Notes: generated by a model not told the origin, from the letters alone. A stretch of DNA of 64,000 nucleotides from Oceanidesulfovibrio indonesiensis (GCF_007625075.1 NZ_QMIE01000019.1:1-64000), one strand, 5' to 3'; numbered from the stretch's first letter, positions 8,577-22,186 are shown. Numbers and translations are program-made.

Positions 8577-9670
8577 TACGATTGGAAGGCGTGGGCAAAC
8601 GATACGGCGGCGAATGGGCCGTTCGGGACCTCGATCTGACCATGGAGCGCGGGGAGTTCTGCTGTCTTATCGGCCCCTCCGGCTGCGGCAAGAGCACCAC
8701 GCTCAAGATGATCAACCGCATGGTGGAGGCGACGAGCGGGACAATCGCCATAAACGGCCGCGATGTCCGCTCCATGAAGCAGGAAGAGCTGCGCCGCGGC
8801 ATCGGCTACGTCATCCAGAGCATCGGCCTGTTTCCGCACATGACGGTGGAGGCGAATATCGGCGTGGTGCCGCATCTGCTGGGCTGGGACAAGGTCCGCA
8901 CGCGCACACGCAGCCTGGAGCTTCTGGAGCTTCTGGGGCTCGCGCCGGACGAGTACGCGCACAAGTATCCGCGCGAACTCTCGGGTGGGCAGGCGCAGCG
9001 TGTGGGCGTGGCGCGGGCGCTGGCCGGCGATCCGGACATACTTCTCATGGACGAACCCTTCGGGGCGCTGGACCCCATTACCCGGGAGCACCTGCAGGGC
9101 CAGTTCGCGGCCATACAACAGGAGTTGCAGAAAACTGTCGTGTTTGTAACCCACGACATCGACGAGGCGGTAAGGCTGGGCAACCGGGTGGCGCTCATGC
9201 GCGACGGCAGGCTCGTGCAGGTGGACAGCCCGGAGACTCTGCTTTCCGAACCAAAAGACTCCTTCGTCAAGAAATTCGTCGGGTTGGACAGGGCGCTCAA
9301 ACGGTTGTCCAGACTTCGGGTGCAGGATTTCGTGCGGCCGGCCCAGAGCGTGCCCGACACGATCTCGGCCGAAGAGTTGCGGGGGCGATTCCACGCCATG
9401 CATGGTGAAGACTGCGCCCGCTACATGTGGGTCACGGATGACCGCGGTGGGTTGCTCGGCTGGATCGACTCCAAATCCGCGAACGGGGTCGTGTCCGTGC
9501 AGGAAGATATGGTGCGGGTGGATGCGAACGAGATGGCCGTGCAGGCGGATTTCAGCCTGAAGCAGGCCTTGTCGCTTTTCGTGCAGCAAGGAGTGGTCTG
9601 CCTGCCTGTGCTGGACAAACGCGGCAAGTTCAACGGCGAGGTTCGCCTGGCCGACGTGCTGGAGTCCTGA
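8573..9670 (+). CDS. yehX: osmoprotectant ABC transporter ATP-binding protein with CBS region
   Basis: A protein of 365 residues. Walker A is GPSGCGKST (about residue 38), the signature is LSGGQAQRVGVARAL, and Walker B is ILLMDEPFGALD; the switch His lies in VFVTHDIDEA. Beyond residue 240 is a C-terminal region with CBS-like features (SLFVQQGVVCLPVLDKRGK), as in OpuA and OpuC ATPases, where CBS modules sense ionic strength. It drives uptake through the two flanking permeases. Confidence 0.92.
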   Translation: MIRLEGVGKRYGGEWAVRDLDLTMERGEFCCLIGPSGCGKSTTLKMINRMVEATSGTIAINGRDVRSMKQEELRRGIGYVIQSIGLFPHMTVEANIGVVPHLLGWDKVRTRTRSLELLELLGLAPDEYAHKYPRELSGGQAQRVGVARALAGDPDILLMDEPFGALDPITREHLQGQFAAIQQELQKTVVFVTHDIDEAVRLGNRVALMRDGRLVQVDSPETLLSEPKDSFVKKFVGLDRALKRLSRLRVQDFVRPAQSVPDTISAEELRGRFHAMHGEDCARYMWVTDDRGGLLGWIDSKSANGVVSVQEDMVRVDANEMAVQADFSLKQALSLFVQQGVVCLPVLDKRGKFNGEVRLADVLES

Positions 9671-10414
9671 ATGGCGGCGGCTTTCTCAAGACCGCGAGGC
9701 GCATTCCTTCTGGCTGTGGGGATGGCCTTCGTGCTGCTGGCCACCTGGGAAGGCCTGTGGAACGGTCTGGGCGTGCTTTATCCGGATATCGGGGAGTACG
9801 TCTATCCGCGCGTCCCCATGTGGCGGCTTATCCTGCAGCACCTCCTGCTGGTCGGCGTTTCCAGCACGTTGTCCATCCTGGTCGGCGTGGGGCTTGGCAT
9901 TCTGGTGACGCGCAGCTTCGGGCGCGATTTCCTGCACGCGGTGAACAGCCTGGTCTCCGTGGGGCAGACCTTTCCGCCCGTGGCCGTACTGGCGTTGGCC
10001 GTGCCTGCCGTGGGGTTCGGAGCCGAACCGACCATTATCGCGCTGTTTCTGTATGGACTCCTGCCCATCGTACGCGGCACCATCGCCGGGTTGGAGTCTG
10101 TGGGACCGGACATCCGGGAGTCGGCCAAAGGCATGGGCATGACTGAGTTGCAATCCCTGGTGCGGGTGGAAATGCCTCTGGCGTCGGGCGTGATCATGGC
10201 TGGCATCAAGACGAGCGTGGTCATCAACATCGGCACGGCAACCATCGGCGCCACCATAGGCGCGGGCGGGCTGGGTGCGCCGATCATCACGGGACTGGCG
10301 GCGGACAATCCGGCCTTCATCCTGCAGGGATCAGTCATGGCGGCGCTGTTCGCCATTCTGGCGGACGGCCTGCTGGATTTCGTCGGGGCGTCGAGGAGAA
10401 CCGAAGCGGTCTGA
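9671..10414 (+). CDS. yehW: osmoprotectant ABC transporter permease (YehW-like)
   Basis: A protein of 247 residues with about six membrane segments and the permease motif in ESAKGMGMTELQSLVRVEMP. It starts directly after the ATPase stop codon and completes the yehZYXW-type set. It ends 17 bases before the convergent sensor-kinase gene, with no obvious terminator hairpin between them. Confidence 0.9.
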   Translation: MAAAFSRPRGAFLLAVGMAFVLLATWEGLWNGLGVLYPDIGEYVYPRVPMWRLILQHLLLVGVSSTLSILVGVGLGILVTRSFGRDFLHAVNSLVSVGQTFPPVAVLALAVPAVGFGAEPTIIALFLYGLLPIVRGTIAGLESVGPDIRESAKGMGMTELQSLVRVEMPLASGVIMAGIKTSVVINIGTATIGATIGAGGLGAPIITGLAADNPAFILQGSVMAALFAILADGLLDFVGASRRTEAV

Positions 10415-10431
10415 AACGAACTCGGAGTTGC

Positions 10432-13400
10432 CTATTGCGACCGCGGCCCTAAGGTGTTTCGGACCAGTTCCAGCAGTTCGTTCAGGTTCACGGGCTTGGA
10501 GACGTATTCGTTCGCGCCGGCCTGCAGCAGGGTTTCCCTGTCGCCGCTCATGGCGTGGGCTGTAAGCGCGATGATGGGGATATCGGCCCTGTCCGGCCCG
10601 GCTTCGCCGTCGCGTATGGCCTGCGTGGCCTCCACGCCGTCCATCACCGGCATCTGGATGTCCATGATCACGACCGCGACCGGTTCGCTCTTCAGAAGTT
10701 CCAGCGCCTGGCGTCCATTGCCGGCAACACTCACTTCATAACCGTGTTTTTCGAGCACCGTCTGGATAGTGAAGCGGCTGACCAGATCGTCCTCGACAAC
10801 GAGAATCCGGCAGCATGTCTCGGCTGATTCGGATGACGGCTCGGCCGGCTCGGGCTGCTCGGCGCGTTCTTCGGCGCGTTCGAAATCGATGCGTACGCGG
10901 AAGGTCGATCCGCGGTCCGGCTCGCTCTCTACGGAAATTGTGCCGCCCATGAGGTCCACGAGTCGTTTGCAGATGGACAGGCCGAGCCCGGCGCCCTGGT
11001 ATTCCCGCGTGGCCCCGGTGTTGAGCTGGGTGAAGGGCTGGAACAGCTCGTCGAGCCTGTCTGCCGGGATGCCGATGCCTGTGTCCGCGACCGAGAAGAG
11101 CACCGAGACCTTTTGCGCGTCCTCTGTCGGAAGCCGCCATGCTTCCACCGTCACCGTGCCGGCATGGGTGAACTTCATGGAGTTGCCCAGCAGATTGTTG
11201 ATGACTTGCAGCAGCCGCGCGGAGTCGCCGATCAGGAAACGCGGGATGGTCGGGTCCATGAGGAGTTCGAGCGTTACGCCGGACTGGTCGGCCAAAGGCT
11301 GGAACAGCTCCTTGTTCTGGTGCAGCAGGTCGGGAAGGTCGAAAACCTCTGGATGGAGCTGGATTTTTCCCGCTTCCACGCGGGAAAGGTCAAGGATGTC
11401 GCCAAGCAGACGGGTCAACCGTTTGCAGGCCTGAATGGCCATGCCCACATAGTCTTGCTGCTCAGCATCGAGGCCGGTGGTGCGCATGAGCTGGAGCATG
11501 CCGAGCATGCCGTTGAGCGGGGTGCGTATCTCGTGGCTCATGTTCGCCAGGAATTCGGACTTGGTGCGGTTTGCGGCTTCGGCCGCCTCCTTGGCCTGCA
11601 CGAGCGTGGCTTCTGCTTCCTTGCGCTCGGTGATGTTCCGGAAAATGATGTGGTGCATGTCCGCCCCCTGGAGGAATTTGATGGTGACCTCCACGGGTAA
11701 GTATGTCCCGTCCGCCCTGCGATACCTCCGTTCAAGCGTCACGACCCCGCCGTGCCTGGTTTCCTCCTGAATGTTCACGCGGGCGCATTTCTGGAGATCA
11801 TCGGGATGGACGATTTCTGTGACGTTCATCTGAGCGAGGTCGTCGGGGGAGTCGTATCCCAGAATCTCGGCGGCCGCAGGGTTGGCGTCAAGTATGTTCG
11901 AGCTGGAGTCGCTGAGTATGATGCCTTCTCCTGCATGCTCGAAGAAGTTGCGGAATTTGACCTCACTGTCCCGTAACTTGTGCTCGATCTCCTTGCGCTC
12001 GTTGATGTCGATGGTGAAGCCGTCGAGGTGTTCGATGTTTCCAGCCGCATCCCGCGAGGCGCGCAGGCTGGTGGAAACCCAGAACGTCTCGCCGTTTTTT
12101 TTGCGGTGCCTGCATTCGAAGTTTCGCACTTCGTCATATCGTGCGAGCAGCGCAAGAAGCCGTCCCCTGTCGCTCGGCTCGGCGTAGATCTGGCCGGCGA
12201 TGGAAGTAACCGCGCGCAGAAGTTCCTCCGGCGAGTCGTAGCCGTGCATGACGGCGAGGTGGGAGTTGACGTTGAGATACCGGCCGTCCAGCGACGTCTG
12301 GACGATGCCGATGGGCGCGTTCTCGTACAGGAGACGGTATCGTTCTTCGCTTCTGCGGAGCGCTTCCAGCGCCTTGTTGCGGTCGGTGATGTCCAGCGCA
12401 GTGAACATCACCCCGGCCTCCAGCTTCTCGGGGTCCAGAGGGGTCGAGCTCAGAAGGATGTCGATGACCGCGCCGTTCTTGCGGCGCCAGCGCGTTTCCA
12501 CTGTGCCGGTGCCGTTCACCAGGATCTGCCGGTACTTCTCTTCGCCCACGTACGAATAGTCTTCCTCGGTAGGGTAGAGCATCCTGGAGCTCTGGCCTGT
12601 AAGCTCATCCCGTAGGTAGCCGGTCATCTCGCACATGCGGTCGTTCACTTGCGTGAACACGCGGTCGATCACCACGCCGATTCCGACGGGAGCGGCCCGG
12701 AAAATGCCGTGGAGCACGGCTTCGCGGTCGCGCAGCGCCTCTTCAGTCTGCTTCTGCGCGGTAATGTCGCGCCCTACGCCCACGATGGCGGCGACATTGC
12801 CGTCCTCGTCGAGGACGGCCTTGTCCGACCACGCGAGCCAGCGCCAGCCGCTGCGAGTCATGGCGCGTTGCGTAAGATAGGCCACATGGGGCGGCTCCGA
12901 GAGCGCCTTCATTGCCTCGGCTGTGGATTCCCGGTCGTCCTCATGGACAAGGGGCATGAACTGACGGCCCAGAAGCTCGTCCGGACTCTTGCCGAACATC
13001 TCGCAGTAGCTCGGGCTGACGAACAGGAACCGTCCTTCCGAATCCACTTTGACAACCAGGTCGTTCTGATTTTCCACCAGCAGCCTGTACCGTTCCTCGC
13101 TCTCACGCAAGTCCGCTTCGGCGGCCTGTTGTTCCGTTATATCCTCCAGCATCTCCACGGCGCCGAGTATCCGGTCGTTGACATCCACAATGGGCGCTGC
13201 GGTGAACGAAAGCCAGGCGCCCTCATTGCCTAGCGTCGGGAAAAATCCTGTGGCCGTGTAGCAGTCCGGCAAGAGTGGGGACGGGGCCCAACGGTCTGGG
13301 TACCATACGTCGAGTTCGTCGCGTTTCCCGTCGAGCACGAGGTCGCAAAGGCATGGCCGATCCTGGTCATACAACGCAGTGCGGTGCCTGGATGTTCCTA

Positions 13401-14037
13401 TGGTTTCCTGCGCGCTGAGGCCGGAAAGCTTCTCGATGGCTTTGTTCCAGTAGATGATCGTATGGTTCTGATCGATGACAAAGGTGGGGATGGGAGATCC
13501 ATTGACCACGGCGTGCAGAGTGGCTTCACTGGCGCGCAGTGCGTCCTCGTATTTCTTGCGCTCGCTTATGTCCTGGAACAGGCAGTGAGTCTGCCGGAAC
13601 TCGCCGTCGGAGCTGCGGCTGATGCGGCCGTTGAAGGCGACCAGGATATGCGAGCCATCCTTGCGCACGAGCTCGAACTCCACACCGAGAATTTCGCCGA
13701 CCGCCTTGAAACGGGGAAAGTTTTCCTGAAAATGGTCGCGCCACTCGGGCAGAAGGAACTCGCTGAAGTTCCTGCCCAGGACTTCGTCGCGTGCGTAACC
13801 GAGCAGGTCCAGCCAGGTCTGGTTCACGTCCAGGAAGTTTCCCTGTTCGTCCAGGGATTGATACCCCATGGGTGCTTTGTGGTAGAGTCGTTCGAGGCGT
13901 TCGATCTCCAACCGCGCATGTTCCCGGGAAGCGGCCAACTCCTCTTCCAGCTCGGCTATCCGCTTGCGGGCGTCTTCCAACTCCCGTTCCAGCATATCGC
14001 GTTCCGGATGTCGGGCATTTTCAGGAGTGGCAACCAT
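10432..14037 (-). CDS. hybrid sensor histidine kinase with six PAS domains and receiver
   Basis: A protein of 1201 residues without membrane segments, so probably cytoplasmic. A short coiled coil (about 12-50) precedes six PAS units near 50, 170, 320, 440, 565 and 690. The HisKA motif [15 protein letters not shown] (phospho-His) is near 835, and the ATPase domain ([22 protein letters not shown]) near 940-1055. The C-terminal receiver has the phospho-acceptor Asp in [19 protein letters not shown] lies 5 bases before the ATG. No response regulator is adjacent, so its signal and partner are unknown. Confidence 0.92.
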   Translation of the reverse strand: MVATPENARHPERDMLERELEDARKRIAELEEELAASREHARLEIERLERLYHKAPMGYQSLDEQGNFLDVNQTWLDLLGYARDEVLGRNFSEFLLPEWRDHFQENFPRFKAVGEILGVEFELVRKDGSHILVAFNGRISRSSDGEFRQTHCLFQDISERKKYEDALRASEATLHAVVNGSPIPTFVIDQNHTIIYWNKAIEKLSGLSAQETIGTSRHRTALYDQDRPCLCDLVLDGKRDELDVWYPDRWAPSPLLPDCYTATGFFPTLGNEGAWLSFTAAPIVDVNDRILGAVEMLEDITEQQAAEADLRESEERYRLLVENQNDLVVKVDSEGRFLFVSPSYCEMFGKSPDELLGRQFMPLVHEDDRESTAEAMKALSEPPHVAYLTQRAMTRSGWRWLAWSDKAVLDEDGNVAAIVGVGRDITAQKQTEEALRDREAVLHGIFRAAPVGIGVVIDRVFTQVNDRMCEMTGYLRDELTGQSSRMLYPTEEDYSYVGEEKYRQILVNGTGTVETRWRRKNGAVIDILLSSTPLDPEKLEAGVMFTALDITDRNKALEALRRSEERYRLLYENAPIGIVQTSLDGRYLNVNSHLAVMHGYDSPEELLRAVTSIAGQIYAEPSDRGRLLALLARYDEVRNFECRHRKKNGETFWVSTSLRASRDAAGNIEHLDGFTIDINERKEIEHKLRDSEVKFRNFFEHAGEGIILSDSSSNILDANPAAAEILGYDSPDDLAQMNVTEIVHPDDLQKCARVNIQEETRHGGVVTLERRYRRADGTYLPVEVTIKFLQGADMHHIIFRNITERKEAEATLVQAKEAAEAANRTKSEFLANMSHEIRTPLNGMLGMLQLMRTTGLDAEQQDYVGMAIQACKRLTRLLGDILDLSRVEAGKIQLHPEVFDLPDLLHQNKELFQPLADQSGVTLELLMDPTIPRFLIGDSARLLQVINNLLGNSMKFTHAGTVTVEAWRLPTEDAQKVSVLFSVADTGIGIPADRLDELFQPFTQLNTGATREYQGAGLGLSICKRLVDLMGGTISVESEPDRGSTFRVRIDFERAEERAEQPEPAEPSSESAETCCRILVVEDDLVSRFTIQTVLEKHGYEVSVAGNGRQALELLKSEPVAVVIMDIQMPVMDGVEATQAIRDGEAGPDRADIPIIALTAHAMSGDRETLLQAGANEYVSKPVNLNELLELVRNTLGPRSQ

Positions 14038-14153
14038 GAATCTCCCTGGAATTGCGAAAAGGTAAAGCAGACAGGGAAAGGTACCATCAGATCATGCGGT
14101 TGCCAATCGCTTTGCCAATATGGACCTTGGCGGGAGGTGATGGGATTTTTTGG

Positions 14154-14189
14154 TTGACAGGACGATCAAAATAGGATTTATTCCTATTT
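14154..14189 (+). promoter_or_regulatory. promoter with overlapping palindromic operator of the perR-rbr operon
   Basis: TTGACA (14154-14159) and TTTATT (14177-14182) with 17 bases between them form the promoter. A perfect 8-bp inverted repeat, AAATAGGA (14169-14176) and TCCTATTT (14182-14189), covers the -10 region, and a further TAGGA half-site follows. This is where an autoregulating Fur-family repressor would bind; the binding is inferred. Confidence 0.6.
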
Positions 14190-14199
14190 AGGAATGATT

Positions 14200-14685
14200 A
14201 TGAAAAAACAGCAGCGAGCGGACATATCCGCACCCAACGGTGTTCCGGGCCGCCATGATCTCCGCCAGGCGTGCCGCGCCGCAGGGCTGAAGGTCACGCA
14301 CCAGCGAGAGATCATTTTCAGCGAGATAGTCAATACGACGGATCATCCCTCGGCTGAAATGCTGTTCGAGCGGGTTCGGGAAAAGATACCCTCCGTCTCC
14401 AGGGATACTGTCTACAGGACCCTGTCCATGCTGGAGGACGCGGGATTCGTCTCACGTCTGACGTTGCGCGGAGCCACCCGGTTCGACGGAGACGTATCGG
14501 CCCATCACCATTTCTTCTGCACGCAGTGCGGGGCCGTGTACGATTTCGACTGGCGCGAGTTCGACAGCCTTGCGCTTCCCGAAACGGCGAAGGCCTGCGG
14601 CGATGTGGCCTCCAGCCGGGTTGTTCTGGAAGGCATCTGCCGCTGCTGCGCTGAATCCGAGGACAACGGAGCCGGCAACGCCTGA
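14200..14685 (+). CDS. perR: Fur-family peroxide-type regulator (PerR-like)
   Basis: About 161 residues from the ATG at 14200, which has TAGGA at a good distance; an ATG two codons upstream overlaps that site. The winged-helix part (LRQACRAAGLKVTHQREIIF, SRDTVYRTLSML) is followed by the metal motif AHHHFFCTQCG and a C-terminal C-R-C-C cysteine set for structural zinc. It lies directly upstream of rubrerythrin and rubredoxin genes, the known Desulfovibrio perR-rbr-rdl arrangement, which supports a peroxide-sensing repressor. Confidence 0.85.
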   Translation: MKKQQRADISAPNGVPGRHDLRQACRAAGLKVTHQREIIFSEIVNTTDHPSAEMLFERVREKIPSVSRDTVYRTLSMLEDAGFVSRLTLRGATRFDGDVSAHHHFFCTQCGAVYDFDWREFDSLALPETAKACGDVASSRVVLEGICRCCAESEDNGAGNA

Positions 14686-14740
14686 GCGTCGGCCGGTTCT
14701 TCAACAAAAACGACTCAAACTAAAAGCAAGGAGAAAACCA

Positions 14741-15235
14741 ATGTCCAAGACCATGGAGAATCTGCAGGAAGCTTTTGCCGGTGAATCCCAGGCCAACCGC
14801 AAGTATCTGGCCTTTGCCGACAAGGCGGACAAGGACGGCTATCCCGGCGTGGCCAAGCTGTTCCGCGCCGCCGCCGCCGCAGAGACCGTGCATGCCCATG
14901 CGCACCTGCGCGCCATGAAGGGCATCGGCGCCACCGAGGACAATCTCAAGGAGGCCGTGGCCGGCGAGACGCACGAATTCAAGGATATGTATCCGCAGAT
15001 GATCGTGGATGCGGAGGCAGAGAACGAGGCGCAGGCCCTGCGTTCTTTCCAGTATGCCAACGAGGTGGAGAAGGTGCACGCCGATCTGTACCAGAAAGCG
15101 CTGGACAATCTTGGCGAGCAGACGGAAGTGGAGTACTATGTATGCTCGGTGTGCGGCTACACCCGCGAAAACGAAGCGCCCGACCAGTGCCCTGTTTGCA
15201 AGGCCGGCAAGAAGGCGTTCTTCAAGGTCGACTAA
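14741..15235 (+). CDS. rbr: rubrerythrin
   Basis: A protein of 164 residues starting MSKTMENLQEAF, with AAGGAG before the ATG. The four-helix domain provides the di-iron ligands in AFAGESQANRKY, ETVHAHAHL, VAGETHEF and EVEKVHADLY. The C-terminal rubredoxin-like domain has CSVCGY and CPVCKAGK. It reduces hydrogen peroxide in the cytoplasm of anaerobes, with electrons from rubredoxin. It sits between perR and the rubredoxin-like gene in one operon. Confidence 0.96.
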   Translation: MSKTMENLQEAFAGESQANRKYLAFADKADKDGYPGVAKLFRAAAAAETVHAHAHLRAMKGIGATEDNLKEAVAGETHEFKDMYPQMIVDAEAENEAQALRSFQYANEVEKVHADLYQKALDNLGEQTEVEYYVCSVCGYTRENEAPDQCPVCKAGKKAFFKVD

Positions 15236-15354
15236 GCCGCTCCACCGGGCTGCTGAAATTTTCGCGCCGGCTGCGTTTGCCACGTGAGTTTCAGACAACA
15301 GCCTGGTGGAGGAAATCTTGATGCAACAGTCTGCAAATCCAGGAGGCCAGGACT

Positions 15355-15513
15355 ATGAGCAAGTGGGAATGCCCGTGCGGGTATGTGTACGACCCGGCGG
15401 ACGGTGATCCTGAAAACGGCGTGGAGCCCGGCACCCCCTGGGAGCAGGTTCCCGAGGACTGGGTCTGCCCCAAGTGCGGGGCTCTGAAAGAGTATTTCGA
15501 GGAGATGGACTGA
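15355..15513 (+). CDS. rdl: rubredoxin-like electron carrier
   Basis: A 52-residue protein, [18 protein letters not shown] onward, with a second iron ligand pair in CPKCGAL. AGGAGG lies 8 bases before the ATG. The first pair is C-x-C-G, with one residue between the cysteines instead of two as in ordinary rubredoxin. This spacing suggests the divergent Rdl type known from the Desulfovibrio rbr operon. It probably donates electrons to rubrerythrin. Confidence 0.88.
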   Translation: MSKWECPCGYVYDPADGDPENGVEPGTPWEQVPEDWVCPKCGALKEYFEEMD

Positions 15514-15551
15514 CCCGTTGTCCTATCCATCGAAACGACTGATCGGCTCGT

Positions 15552-15587
15552 GCCCGCGTTCGTTCTGAGCGCGGGCTTCTTTTTTTT
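15552..15587 (+). terminator. Rho-independent terminator of the perR-rbr-rdl operon
   Basis: GCCCGCG (15552-15558) and CGCGGGC (15570-15576) pair over an 11-base loop, followed by a T-rich run to 15587. It lies 38 bases after the rubredoxin stop. Confidence 0.85.
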
Positions 15588-15812
15588 CAAGGGTCATGCC
15601 GAGCTTTTCCAGGAATCTACCCGGCTGTTCTAGTCATGACCCTTTTTCAAATCCTGCGGGAGTGCGTCACGGCTGTATGCTTGCGGTGATTTCGATATCG
15701 ACAACGTGATGTTCGTATGGGAATCCAGTGCGTTTTTCCTTGCAAAACCTCTAGAGATATGTCCTTATAATGCAAAGGAAAATGCTGAAGCACAACCTTC
15801 GCAGGGGTGACC

Positions 15813-16859
15813 ATGACCGAGGACAATGTGAAAATCACAGCCCGTGAGGCCGTCGACAGGCGATTTCGGTATGTTTCTCTGGAGAACCCGATAACGGCGC
15901 TCTTGCACTCTCTGGCATTGGAGAAGGCGCAGATGCGTACGGAGGAACCATGCTTCACGGATTCGATGCATCGCCCCCTTCCCGATGCGCAACAGTATCT
16001 TTCCATGAAGTCCAAGATGAGCCTGCTGCCTGTGGAAACGCTCAAGGACCGCCTCAAGCTGCCGTCGCTGCCGAGCGTCGTCATGGAGTTGCAGACCGCC
16101 CTGGACCAGGGCGCCTCGTCCGAGCAGATCGCGAAGATAATCCGGCTTGATCCCAAGCTGACCACCACCATACTGAGCCTGGTGAACAGCCCTCTCTACA
16201 TGACTCGAAGCAAGGTGGAGACGCTGGACAGGGCGATAACAGTTCTGGGCAACAGGAGCATTTCTTCATTGGCGCTTGGTCTCCGCCTGCTCGCCATGTT
16301 CGAGGACACCGCCCCGGACGATTTCCCCATCGAAACATTCTGGAAGCATTCCATCGCCAGCGCTGTGTTTGCGCACAAGATCGCCACCATCTGCAAGATT
16401 CCGGAGCCGGAGCGCTGTCTGGTAGCCGGGCTGCTGCACGATATGGGGCAGATCCTGCTTTTTTCCAGATACCCCGATCTGGCGCGGGTAAGCCTGGCCA
16501 TGCAGCAGGAGCTGGACATGCCGTTGCACGAGGCGGAGACTAAGGTGTTCGATGCGGACCACGCGCTGATAGGCGGGGTGCTGTTCGGCGAATGGCGGTT
16601 GCCCGCCGGCGTGGTCAACGCCGCGCTCTTCCACCACGACCCGGAACAGAGCCTGGGCAACAAGCCGGCCGAGGTCGTTTATGTGGCCAACCAGATTGCA
16701 ACCGCCCTGGGCATCGGGTGCAACAAAGTCTACCAGCACGAGCCGGGCGAGAGTGTCTGGGAGAGCCTCTGCCTGAAGGAAGAGGATGTCCGGGCCATGG
16801 CGGCCAATGCGGACGAGCAGCTCTGGGCCATGTTCAAGACCCTGTTCCCGCGGCATTGA
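15813..16859 (+). CDS. HDOD-domain signalling protein
   Basis: A protein of 348 residues. The ATG at 15813 is preceded by AGGGG; a GTG two codons earlier would touch that site. After about 70 variable residues comes an HDOD domain ([54 protein letters not shown]), a catalytically inactive relative of HD phosphohydrolases. Such proteins act in c-di-GMP, motility or cell-cycle signalling, often through protein contacts. No partner gene is adjacent, so its role here is open. Confidence 0.85.
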   Translation: MTEDNVKITAREAVDRRFRYVSLENPITALLHSLALEKAQMRTEEPCFTDSMHRPLPDAQQYLSMKSKMSLLPVETLKDRLKLPSLPSVVMELQTALDQGASSEQIAKIIRLDPKLTTTILSLVNSPLYMTRSKVETLDRAITVLGNRSISSLALGLRLLAMFEDTAPDDFPIETFWKHSIASAVFAHKIATICKIPEPERCLVAGLLHDMGQILLFSRYPDLARVSLAMQQELDMPLHEAETKVFDADHALIGGVLFGEWRLPAGVVNAALFHHDPEQSLGNKPAEVVYVANQIATALGIGCNKVYQHEPGESVWESLCLKEEDVRAMAANADEQLWAMFKTLFPRH

Positions 16860-16935
16860 GATTCCGTTGCGGTCTTCCCGCAGTGCAATCGAACAGCCCT
16901 GAACAACCTGCGAACACGACTTTTTCAACGGCCAG

Positions 16936-20058
<3,123 letters not shown>

Positions 20059-20061
20059 GGT

Positions 20062-21252
20062 CTAGCTCGCGGCGCCGGACAAATCGGACTTGGGCAGGCT
20101 GATGGCCCCGCCGTCTTCGAGAAGGTGCTTGCCCAGAGTAACGACCTGGCCGTTCTCTAGCTCGTCGGTGGCGTTGCCCAGCACCTGCACCCAGCCGTCC
20201 TGGATGATGCCGGGCGCGAAGGGGACGAACCGCGCGGTGGTGGCGTTGCCATCCGCCATAAACACGCCCTGCGTGTTGTCGCGTCTGGCCAGGGCGGCCA
20301 CGGGCACGGCAATGGCGTTTTTGCGCTCGGCAAAGCGCAGCCGGGCGCGGACGAACATGCCTGGGGCGAGCAGGCGGTCTTCGTTGGGAACGAGCATTTC
20401 CACCCGGGCCTGACGCGAGGCTTCCTGGAGAATGGGAGCGAGCCGGGCCACAGTGCCGTTGAAGGTGCGCTCGGAATAGGCGTCGGCAATGATCGTCGCG
20501 GGCTGTCCGGGCTGCAGGTAAGGGTAGTCGCGCTCGATGACGTTGATTACGGCCAGAAGCTCGTCCACCGCGACGATGGATACGATGGGCGCGTTGGCGT
20601 CGACCATGTCGCCTTCGTCCACAAAACGCTGGCCCACCAGCCGGTGCTGGTCGTCGCCGTCCCAGCGGGCGTAGATGCGGGTGTACGCGAGGCGGACACG
20701 CGCAGCTTCCAGGGCGGCTTCCTGCTGGCGCACCTGCGCCTGAGCCACCTGAAGTCTGGCGCGGCTCGATTCGAACTCGGCCAAAGCCTGGTCCAGTTCG
20801 GACTGGGAGACCGCACTCTTCTGCCGCAGGTCCTGCGAACGGGCAAGATCACGCTCGGCAACGTCCATCGCGCTCTGGGCCTCGATGACAGTGGCGCGGG
20901 CTACCTCCAGGGCGGCCTCCGCCTGGTTGACCTGCTGGGCGTACTCGTGGCTGTCCAGTTCGGCCAGGAGCTGTCCATTCTCCACTTCGTCACCGATGTT
21001 CACGTGGAGATTTTCGAGTCTGCCGGATATCTTGGGAGCAACCGTGAATCGCGCGCTGGCTTCGAGCGTGCCGGTGAATTCGGCCATGTGCTGCATGTCC
21101 ATGGTGCGCACGGGTTTCAATACGACGGGGACGGCCCGCGCCCCGGATCCGGCAGAGTTGACAGCCTCGGGCTCGGACAGGCGCACTGAAACCTGCCAGC
21201 CCACCAGGCCGAGCATAAGCGCCACGGCGGCGACGCCGAGAATTTTCTTCAT
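20062..21252 (-). CDS. RND efflux periplasmic adaptor (membrane fusion protein)
   Basis: A protein of 396 residues with an N-terminal membrane anchor or signal (MKKILGVAAVALMLGLVGW). Biotinyl-lipoyl-like halves (LHVNIGDEVENGQLLAELD) flank an alpha-helical hairpin rich in Ala, Glu and Gln (about 110-190), followed by the beta-barrel region. It bridges the inner-membrane pump to an outer-membrane channel. It is first in the leftward operon with the RND pump. Its ribosome site lies in the loop of a perfect hairpin next to the ATG. Confidence 0.9.
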   Translation of the reverse strand: MKKILGVAAVALMLGLVGWQVSVRLSEPEAVNSAGSGARAVPVVLKPVRTMDMQHMAEFTGTLEASARFTVAPKISGRLENLHVNIGDEVENGQLLAELDSHEYAQQVNQAEAALEVARATVIEAQSAMDVAERDLARSQDLRQKSAVSQSELDQALAEFESSRARLQVAQAQVRQQEAALEAARVRLAYTRIYARWDGDDQHRLVGQRFVDEGDMVDANAPIVSIVAVDELLAVINVIERDYPYLQPGQPATIIADAYSERTFNGTVARLAPILQEASRQARVEMLVPNEDRLLAPGMFVRARLRFAERKNAIAVPVAALARRDNTQGVFMADGNATTARFVPFAPGIIQDGWVQVLGNATDELENGQVVTLGKHLLEDGGAISLPKSDLSGAAS

Positions 21253-21268
21253 CGAACCCTCCGGTTCG
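21253..21268 (-). promoter_or_regulatory. hairpin presenting the ribosome-binding site of the adaptor gene
   Basis: On the minus strand CGAACC-GGAG-GGTTCG is immediately followed by the ATG at 21252. A perfect 6-bp stem therefore holds the GGAG ribosome site in its 4-base loop. This may tune initiation, but a regulatory role is only inferred. Confidence 0.45.
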
Positions 21269-21699
21269 TGGTCAAAGACATATCACACAAATAAAGCCGG
21301 TATGTGCATACGCTGGAGAACGTGCATGAGACGAAAATGTTGACGAGTAATGTCGCCTTTTTCACGAAAAGGAGCAACGATAAGGGGAAAAGTCGATATT
21401 CTTCATAAGAAGTCAAGGTCTTTCTCGCGGCATGGATGCTTCTTCATGAAACCGATGGTTTGCTCGTTCAATGTGTGTTATGCTAGCTGCCTGTACGCGG
21501 CGATTGGGTGACGAACCCGGCGCGCGGAAATCGAAACCCTCTCGCGACGATGCGTAGCATTGGCTACGATCCGGTTGGTTGCGTAAACCCTTCAACGGGT
21601 ATACGCGCGCATTGAACTTACGCGTCTGGTTCGAAGTACGATTCTGGTGCGGATGATCTTAAAATAGCTACACATCTAATCTGTATACAGTGGGTTTGC
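21269..21699. other. divergent intergenic region, efflux adaptor / Fur-family gene
   Basis: This region should carry promoters for both flanking genes. GCGTAAACCC (21581-21590) and GGGTATACGC (21597-21606) form an inverted repeat with one mismatch and a 6-base loop; a smaller GTAGC/GCTAC hairpin lies just before it. No gene or known riboswitch could be recognised. Confidence 0.35.
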
Positions 21700-22149
21700 A
21701 TGACGTACTCCTCCGAACAGCGGGAAACCCGCCTTGCCGATCTGAAACACAAGATCAAAGAGCAGGGGCTGCGGATCACTCCCCAGCGAATGGCCATTCT
21801 GCGCGCGCTCGTCATGCACTCAGGACACCCCACGGTTGAGGAGTTGCATAAGGAACTGCTGCCGGATTTCCCCTCCATGAGCCTGGCCACGGTCTACAAG
21901 ACAATCACCATGCTCAAGCAGCAGGACGAAGTCCTGGAACTCGAGTTCAGCAGGGACAGCCGGTACGACGGCACGAACCCCCACCCCCACCCGCACCTCA
22001 TCTGCAGGCGCTGCGGCAGCATCATCGATCCGGATGTGCCCGGCCTGGCGGAGATGATCGCCAATCTGCAGCAGACCACAGGTTTTTCCGTCACCTCCCA
22101 CCGCCTTGATTTCTATGGTGAATGTCCGGAGTGCAAAAAGGCGTCGTAA
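21700..22149 (+). CDS. Fur-family transcriptional regulator
   Basis: A protein of 149 residues. The winged-helix segment is EQGLRITPQRMAILRALVMH with SLATVYKTITML, and the metal-binding segment is HPHPHLICRRCG. The C-terminal CPEC completes a Cys4 structural zinc site. The Fur/PerR family acts as an iron- or peroxide-responsive repressor in the cytoplasm. It lies directly upstream of bacterioferritin, which suggests control of iron storage. Sequence alone does not separate Fur from PerR here. Confidence 0.88.
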   Translation: MTYSSEQRETRLADLKHKIKEQGLRITPQRMAILRALVMHSGHPTVEELHKELLPDFPSMSLATVYKTITMLKQQDEVLELEFSRDSRYDGTNPHPHPHLICRRCGSIIDPDVPGLAEMIANLQQTTGFSVTSHRLDFYGECPECKKAS

Positions 22150-22163
22150 TTTTCCTTGCAACG

Positions 22164-22186
22164 GATAATGATTTTCCGTAGAAAAT
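22164..22186 (+). promoter_or_regulatory. candidate Fur-type box upstream of bacterioferritin
   Basis: GATAATGATTTTC (22164-22176) matches the left half of the classic Fur box. ATTTTC-CGTA-GAAAAT (22171-22186) is a perfect 6-bp inverted repeat overlapping it. It lies 15 bases after the Fur-family gene and about 225 bases before bacterioferritin. Binding is inferred from resemblance only. Confidence 0.4.
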
